This document shows positions 57,355 to 64,000 of a stretch of 64,000 nt of DNA, piece by piece. Position 1 is the stretch's first letter. Each line of letters begins with the position of its first letter. Source of the stretch: Cladorhizidae sp. MBARI D1340-BT2 (Eukaryota > Porifera > Demospongiae > Poecilosclerida > Cladorhizidae); contig JAQNBH010000006.1 in NCBI GenBank assembly GCA_028752905.1, positions 24,975,811 to 25,039,810 of the forward strand. Direction: 5' to 3'. Under the pieces are notes generated by a model, which ran no database searches, was not told where the DNA came from, and saw only the letters and a program-made list of their open reading frames with translations. The position numbers were made by a program, and so were the translations under genes.

Positions 57355-59319
57355 ATGGCTAAATATTGTGATACAGATAAAGTGCTGTGTATGTTGGATG
57401 ATGAGATTGATGATGATTTTGATGGCTTCATAGTGAAGAATTATAGTGAGGATGATGAGGATGTTGGAGTTTGTGAGGTAGCTGATAGTGTTAGTGATGG
57501 CGTAGTTGGTGGTGTGTGTAGCTAAAGTGGTAGCAGTTCTGGTGCCAGTACTTCTTGTTCCAGTTCTTCCATCTCCTTTAGCCAGGCATCTGGGTGCACT
57601 GTTGATATGGAAGGAAAAGAGCCTTTGGAGTTTGCTCAGCTTTTTATGGACGACAATATCCTGAGGAGAGTTGTGAACGAAAAAATGTTGTATGCTGAGC
57701 AATTCATGGCTGGAAATAAAGACTTACCTCTTCGATCAAGAGTCAGAGAGTGGAAAAGGTGCTCAGTCAGAGAAATGGTGAAGTTTCTTGCCCTTTATTG
57801 CCATGAGCATGGATAATAAGCATCGGATTGAGGACTATTGGTGCAAGAAATGGCCCTTCACCAGGTCATGCTTCTCCTCTATCATGGCGGGAGACCGATT
57901 TTGTCTCGCGCTTCTTTCACCTAAATGATGGAGAGAAGATGTACCTAGGGGTCGGCCAGGATATGATGCCCTGTTCAAAATACGGCCACTTATGGAGCAT
58001 TTACTAGATAAATTCAAAACCTTTTACCAGCTGGGGAGAGATATATCAGTCAATGAATCAATGATAGGCTTCAAGGGACGGCTGTGGTTTATCGCTATCA
58101 AGTGGGGCATGAAAGCCTATGTCCTGGCAGACGGCTCCAGTGGATATATGTACATTTGGAAGCTCTATACTGGTGAGGAAACTGTATATATATATACACA
58201 CAAAATAGCCATGTAGAAAAGTACTATAATATTATATATAATAAATATAATTCACTCATAGTCTTTCCCCCCCCCCCCCCCCCCCCCCCCACTTTTTTCT
58301 TTCTTTTTTTACTTCCTTCCTGCTCTTCTTCATTATCCCCTTTTTCCTTCCCACTTTTTTTCTTTTCAGTTATTGTTCTTTTTGGGGGGTCTCCCAGAGA
58401 AATGAGAGCCTCTCCGCTACAGAACAACACATGACATGGTGATGAAGCTAGTAGAAGGGATGGAGAATAAAGGACACCATTTGTACACAAGTCCAGACTT
58501 GTTCCTCACCCTAAAAAAGTAGTGGCTTCGGTGCATGTGGTGCAGTTCGGGTGAACAGGAGGGTGGGACCTGCATGTATCAAGGCCAAAGACAAAATGAA
58601 AAAGGGTGACATCAAGTATATAAGTACAAATGGTGTCCTTGCCTTGAAATGGATGGACAAGAAAGCTGTGACCATTCTGAGTACTATCCACGATGATAGC
58701 ACTATAGCAAAGAGGAAGAGGACAAGGCTGTCAGCAACTGGCATGGAGGAGGTCATAAAGCCAACAGCCATTGTCAAGTACAATAGTCACATGGGTGGGG
58801 TTGACAAATCCAATCAGCTGATGAGTTACTATACCTTCCAACATAGGACACAGAAATGGTGGAAACGGGCAGCTTTTCATCTCCTCAACCTGGCATTGGT
58901 AAATGCATACATGATATATAAAGGGAGACCTTCGACTGGCCGAAGAGTAACACACCAGTCCTTCTTATTGAAGGTTGCTGTTGGATTTCTTCTGGAGGCA
59001 GGCCTGACAGAAGCTCAGCTTGAAGTGTCCATCCTTCACAATCATCCAGTGGCTGAACCAGCCAGACTTACAGGAAGGCACTACCTTCCCCCAAATAGCA
59101 ATGGCAAAAGGTCCCTGTGTGCTTGCTACCTGTGCAGCAGCAAAAAAGGAAGTCAGAACTTTATTTAGATGTAAGATTTGTAAAGTAGCTTTATGTATTA
59201 CACCTGGCTTTGAACTATACCTCACAAAAGTTAGTCCTGTGTCACTTACCATCCACATCATAACTCTTTTTTTCTCTTTTTTTCCTTCACTTTTTCTTGA
59301 TTGTTTTTTCTTCCAGTAG
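57355..59319 (+). pseudogene. piggyBac-type transposase relic, right arm
   Basis: Same gene as the left-arm relic, in mirror orientation. The ATG at 57355 begins MAKYCDTDKV. The first Asp motif has drifted to VNESMIGFKGR (Asp to Asn, about 58050). An intron-like gap at about 58185-58430 starts GTATATAT, contains a long poly-C run and ends CTACAG. From 58551 a 205-residue frame is open and includes HMGGVDKSNQLMSYYTFQHR and WWKRAAFHLLNLALVNAY. One frameshift after SLCACYLCSSKKG separates it from FRCKICKVALCITP. A private one-base insertion in the A run near 58515 breaks LTLKK. The DNFF segment with the second catalytic Asp is missing, exactly as on the left. This copy could not make an active transposase. 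Confidence 0.9.
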
Positions 59320-59504
59320 CACAACTTTTACCAATCCTATGTATGCAAACAACTATGACTATGAATAATATTTATAGCGGAGATGTAATATAAATGCATT
59401 GTTGCTAGATCATCCCAAAGCTAGCTGAGCTGAAATATATACTAGCACTGGCTATAGAATACCATGGTTGGCTTGGCAGTCTACTAGCTACCTCCAGCGC
59501 TAGC

Positions 59505-60130
59505 TATTGCTGGCTATATATATATCAGCTACAACTGCCTTCTTCAAGCGCTAGCTAATTTGCTAGCTATAATGATCATCTAAAACTACCAACTTCAATC
59601 ACTAGCTATAATGATCATCTAAAACTGCCAACTTCAAGCGCTAGCTCATTTGCTAGCTATAAAGATCAGCTAAAACTGCTTGTACAGTTCAAGCGCTAGC
59701 TAATTTGCTAGCTATAATGATCATCTAAATCCAACTTCAAGCGCTAGCTAATTTGCTAGCTATTTAAAGATCAGCTAAAACTGCCTAGACACTTAAAGCG
59801 CTAGCTTAGCTATAATGATAATCTAAAACTGCCAACTTCTAATTTGCTAGCTATAAAGATCAGCTAAAACTGCCTATACACTTCAAGCGCTAGTTAGATA
59901 TAAAGATGGCCTAAACTACTATACCTCGAGAGCTAGAAACTTTGCTATCCAAAGATGACCTACAATTATTTACTTTACTAATTAGCTAAGCTATATAAAT
60001 ATGATCTACAACTGTCTACTTCGAGCGCTAGCTATAAGATGACCTACAGCTAGCTACATTGAGCGCTACCTAAAAAGCCTATATACAACTAGCTAGCTAG
60101 CTATAAAAATGATCTAGCTAAAACTAACTT
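59505..60130 (-). repeat. outer array of degenerate ~55-60 bp repeats, right
   Basis: Mirror copy of the left outer array, with units containing CTTCAAGCGCTAGCTA, GCTAGCTATAA and GATCAGCTAAAACTGCC. Unit number and order differ slightly from the left array, as expected for a repeat that gains and loses copies. It lies between the piggyBac relic and the outer end of the arm at 60196. Confidence 0.85.
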
Positions 60131-60196
60131 CGAGCACACTATGTAACAAACTGATTGTTAGCTCATCCACATAATAATCTTACTTGGAGTCTAGCT

Positions 60197-61780
60197 TCAC
60201 TTGTCTTGACATCTCTAAATATTCTTCTAGCCTCGTGTTAGGTAGAAAGTTAGGAGATAGTCTGAATATCAATGAACACTCACCTCAACGAGCCACAGAC
60301 AAAAAAAAAAATTATAATAAAAACATCAGGTAATTTTAAAAAACAGGTGATTCCAATAAACAGTGTCCGCGTGCAGGGGAAATTACCTGGGTAACTCCCT
60401 TCGCATTCTAAGAGTTATTAAGGATGCCAATGGGCAATATTAGGAAAGTTATGAGTAAAAAGAACATATCAACCGAATATATCTGTAAATACTTTTGTTC
60501 TTTCTTGATGTTATAACTCTACCTACCTCTTGCTAGTGCCTCAACTGCCAGGGCCATGTAGGACTTGCCAGGCTGATGGATCAGAAACCAAACCCCTCAT
60601 TAACAAAGTGCTAATACAGTTAGAGGTGCTGTGAGGCCCAGCATCTGGCCCAACCAGTAAAGCAACATATTGCCTCCATTCCTTTCCACCAATCACTGTT
60701 GCACACCATTCCCCATCATTAGCTATTGTACCCATAGTTCATATTGAAATGTAATTACGGTACTTTATGACACTGGCAACCTGGAGTAACTGGCTAGCTG
60801 TTCTCTTAGGGTATAAATGTTCTCTATGTATGCCAAGCTCCTGCAAACTCCAGGTTTCTAGATCACTGAATCTTCCATGCTCTTCTTTGTGACTTGTGGC
60901 TGCCCCTATGCTGAAGCTGTGGCACAGTAGACTTTCACGTATCAGAACGTCGGATTATTCAAACTCAGTTGCATGGTAATGATCATCAATGGGAGATTTC
61001 ATTAGGGAGGGCTAGAGATTTGCAGGTGAAAGTCAAATCAGTTCGCTAAGCCTGAAAAAGGAAGAGCACAGTTTTATCTAATGAGTCTTAGTTGGCTGTG
61101 CTTGGCAAGATATTTTAAGGAACCAATTGAGACTCTCACAAGAGTATGGCAGTAGAAATGCAACGATAACCGAGATCATGAACAATGAAACCAAACTTCG
61201 ACAGTTAGCAGCACCATTTATAGTCAGTGGAGAGTTCAAGTCATGTCATGAGCCTTGCTAAAGACGACCAGCTTGGAAGCACTCTATATTTCTATTTCAT
61301 TCAGAAAAGGGGACAAGGCATCCAGTCTCAGTGGAATTCCATGAAAAGTTACATGAAGGAGTATCAGAAGCACACCATTTGCTAGAGGCAAACTGGCGTG
61401 ATGAGATAGACCACCAAGTGTTGCAGGCAATTCTGAATCCTCCGAGACAGCACTGGTGGTTGTTAAAGGAGTGAGACATCTGGCATGCACAAAGAGGCAT
61501 GAAGCAAAGAACTCTTGCATCTCATTTTAGTAAATAGTGTTATTGTACAGGATGTAGTAATCAACAACAATTGCTCGTATAAAATATACACAAAAATACT
61601 GTAAATGAATGAATATGTGTATAAGACAGCATGGCTGCTACTGAGGATATAGCTGCTTCTCCTTCAGGAAGTAAGCTGCTCACATTCCATGGCCCTGCAG
61701 ACTAAAATCGCTAATGATATTAGCAATTATTCAAACACCCGAGTCAAGTTTATAATGACTTGCTTGCTTTTCATATATCC
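60197..61780 (+). other. flank outside the right arm
   Basis: No inverted partner is visible because the left arm reaches the window edge. Short ORFs on the minus strand at 60541-60735 (MGTIANDGEWCATVIGGKEW) and 61284-61520 have no recognised domain. No TTAA or other target duplication marks the arm end at 60196. Confidence 0.5.
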
Positions 61781-63260
61781 AAAGTTTTCCCTTATCCGAA
61801 CTGTAGTGTAGATCCCAATACGTTGAATGCATTTGGGTCTACAGTACCCAGATGCATCTAACCCGGCCTTGGCTGGGGACCGTCATGCAACCACTAACCA
61901 TTGAATTGTCAGATATGTGCTGTCTCGAAACACAGAGAGTGGGCCTTTTTTTACCCAGAGGTTAAGCAGAGTCCTGACTGGACAGATATCTGACTTTTTC
62001 TTCCCGATGAAGAGCTGGATTCCGTGATGAAAATAGTCTATCTTCGACTGTAATAGTCATTCTTATGATGTCCTGGCAGGACGGATGCCCCACTGCAATA
62101 GTTGAGCAAGACAAGTGGCATTTTGGTTCATAGAGGCTTCTGATAGACTGTCATTTCATTTCTCCTGATCTTGGAAAGCAACAGAGATTAAAGCAGCATG
62201 CATCCCAATGTGTGATGTACAATGGTATGAGTGGGCCCCCCACCTCCTTTCAGCTTTATAAGAATATCAGGAGCAATTTCTGTCATTTCTCCCAACCTTG
62301 GTATGCTTCCAACCATTTGATTCCCTGCAGACTGTATTGTAGATGTTGATGGGCAAGCTCCAAGTGGTCTTTCTTGCCATCAGCGATGTAGAGAAATCAG
62401 ATTTATGACAAGTATACTTGATGATATGATGGTTTAACCCTGACCCAGCAATCTATGACATGAAGCTGCACGGCACCCCGTCTCTGTTGCTGAACTGCCT
62501 GAAGCCCCCCTGCAATATAAAATTCCTGGTATTTTTACGGACTACTGCAGTATGTGACCTTGGCCATTCCTAATCAATAAGTTTCTTCACCTCTCTTTAG
62601 CCCAGTTCGGCCAGCTAGATACTAGAGTTACTTACAGTTCTTGTGAGATGACATCAGGTTCTCTGATGGCTGAAGGGACCGGGCACAGAAATATGTTACA
62701 TCATTTTGGGACAGATTATCCACTGCTCTATTCTCTCTCCCAGGGATGTGCTGGCTTATAATTAGCAGATTATATTAGAGCAAAAGAAGAACAGGCTTTT
62801 CATGAGGTTCATCACATTGACAACCTTTCTACCACCTAATATCAGGATGGCCACCAATACAACACTGCTACACCAGTATTTAGCTGCTTATGCCCACCAC
62901 TATTTTTTCCCATAAAGCTTGCCCAATCACTAATGGAAACAGTTCCTTCACCATGATGTGAGGGATTTTCTATGCTTGTGGTAGTTTATCTTAATACCAT
63001 TGCCCTCATGACAAGAATATTCCACATCCCCATCATCGTGGGGCATTGGAATTAAGATCACTTCCCAACACCAATCCTCCCCCTATTCTATGCTTGGACA
63101 ATGCAGGCCCACCATAAAAGCTGACAGAAACTCATTCTGATCCTGGTGCTATAATGGAGCTCTCTAGCTAATGCTGGCAGGTCAGTTTCTTCTCAGGAAT
63201 GATCTGCCTGATTTTATTAAGCTGCATACGTATTGTAGCCGCCCAATTATTCCAACAAAT
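61780..63260 (-). pseudogene. DIRS-type RT/RNase H and tyrosine recombinase relic
   Basis: Read on the minus strand from 63260: an RT connection (IGRLQYVCSLIKSGRSFLRR), KELFPLVIGQALW, VVAILILGGRKVVNVMNLMK and HIPGRENRAVDNLSQNDVTY, the end of the RNase H domain. Then, from about 62440, ADGKKDHLELAHQHLQYSLQ with GIKWLEA, then RSGEMK, DLFIGKKKSDICPV and AKAGLDASGY. These match the tyrosine recombinase of DIRS-like elements common in sponges and cnidarians. Stops and frameshifts are frequent, and the RHSFRIG-type catalytic end is scrambled. Confidence 0.75.
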
Positions 63261-64000
63261 GGAGTTCTAATAATTGAAAATCATCGATAACTGAACTGCA
63301 GTGTGGAAGACCTTCAGCTATTTTTAGCTCCACATAAAATCATTGGCAATCCACTCTCCTATACTGCATTCCACTGCCACTCAAGCTAAATTTATCCAGT
63401 TCTTCATAATATCACAGATCTTGAGCTCAACATTGATATTAAGGAAAACTCTTTTTGTCTTTTGAATAGGTCTGGCCATACTCTCTGCTTAGACTAGAAC
63501 ATGCCGGACTAGTGAATGCTATATGACATCCCTCCACATTGGACTAGGGATGTTGACCTATTGAAGTGCAAAGCATGTTACTTCATAGCAGCAGTCTAAT
63601 ATCAGTCATCAACATTACCATAGAGAAAAATCCGTCGTAAGCCCAAAAGTTGTGGAGAACTCAGGTTGCAGAGCAAGTTTAATGATATTGTCACCAAACT
63701 TTGGTTTGTTTGGTCGTATACCTAACCATACACATGAGGCAATCCTAGGTCTATGATTGGTTGCCATGGATATGGGCAGCGACATGATTGGTGACAGAGA
63801 AAGCTAATAAGTGTTATGTTAGTAAACATTGCAGAGAGTGGAAGTTGCTGCATGGACCCAAAGAAGGCTGGTAGAAGAATAATTTTGACGCAAAATTCAT
63901 AATTTGCAGGAGATTATTAATGTTACTTTCTGTGATGGTTCTCACGCAAAAAAGTTAGATCTTTTCTTATGTCTGGGCATTTGTGAGACGAGAACCAAAT
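63261..64000 (-). other. likely upstream part of the DIRS relic
   Basis: It should hold the catalytic part of the RT, by extension from 61780-63260, but I could not find a YMDD-type motif or other clear landmarks on either strand. It runs off the window. Confidence 0.35.

Larger units (their letters stand above)
49661..60196 (-). repeat. right arm of giant inverted repeat
   Basis: This is the inverted partner of 1-11460, with the same elements in mirrored order: non-coding DNA, hAT-like transposon, piggyBac relic, outer repeat array. Similarity is high by eye but the arms carry many private substitutions and indels, so they have diverged since duplication. The inner boundary falls inside a hAT transposase reading frame, which stops matching its family at about 49660. 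Sequence after 60196 cannot be compared because the left arm runs out at base 1. Confidence 0.93.

Noticed and set aside
58263..58292. Long poly-C run as a regulatory or quadruplex element
   Set aside because: It lies in the intron of a dead transposase, and the left copy has only short runs; probably slippage.
1..60196. Reading the whole unit as an active piggyBac-driven giant transposon
   Set aside because: Both transposase copies lack a catalytic Asp, no TTAA target duplication is visible at 60196, and the left end is off the window. The structure is reported as a finding, not as an element call.

Overview
This window looks like a transposon-dense stretch of a eukaryotic genome. Reasons: interrupted coding regions with GT-AG introns (a Ginger-like integrase gene and a piggyBac gene), LTR, LINE and DIRS-type retroelements, hAT and piggyBac DNA transposons, a relic of the ribosome-biogenesis methyltransferase gene FTSJ3/SPB1, many minisatellites and an AT-rich background. 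An invertebrate metazoan (sponge or cnidarian type) fits the element mix, but that is inference. I see no intact ordinary host gene, no rRNA or tRNA gene, no CRISPR array and nothing bacterial.

The dominant structure is a pair of long inverted arms. Bases 1-11460 reappear, reverse-complemented, at 60196-49661; the left arm reaches the window edge and may extend beyond it. Outside in, each arm holds: an array of degenerate ~55-60 bp repeats rich in GCTAGC; a broken piggyBac transposase gene pointing outward; a complete but broken ZMYM/hAT-like transposon with 5-bp target duplications (ATAAG); and about 5 kb of non-coding DNA with a palindromic repeat. The arms share several inactivating lesions but also differ by private stops, frameshifts, a 587-bp deletion (right) and a ~260-bp tandem duplication (left). 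They therefore look like diverged copies of one already-decayed segment, not a trivial assembly echo.

The ~38 kb core (11461-49660) holds, left to right: two ~50-bp-period minisatellites; a 32-bp minisatellite split by Gypsy element 1 (15213-20953, TSD TCATG), one LTR of which carries a 963-bp hAT insertion (8-bp TSD GTGTGTAG); Gypsy element 2 (21566-26267, TSD GACAC); a LINE reverse-transcriptase relic; a Tc1/IS630-like DDE relic; an FTSJ3/SPB1 fragment; a multi-exon Ginger1-like gene (H2C2 finger, integrase core, GPY/F, Ulp1/C48 protease, PHD finger; 38.7-44.8 kb) with a foldback MITE in an intron; partial Gypsy element 3 (45613-48424); a GGTA tetranucleotide array; and a hAT-type transposase cut off at the inner edge of the right arm. 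Outside the right arm, 60197-64000 carries a decayed DIRS-type RT/RNase H/tyrosine recombinase on the minus strand.

The most useful points are the giant inverted arms with their outward-facing piggyBac relics and terminal arrays; the Ginger1-like domain chain; and the three Gypsy elements in which integrase follows protease directly and, where visible, precedes RT (the Ty1/copia-like order known from the Gmr1 clade). All large coding regions here carry stops, frameshifts or lost catalytic residues, so I see no element that looks autonomous.
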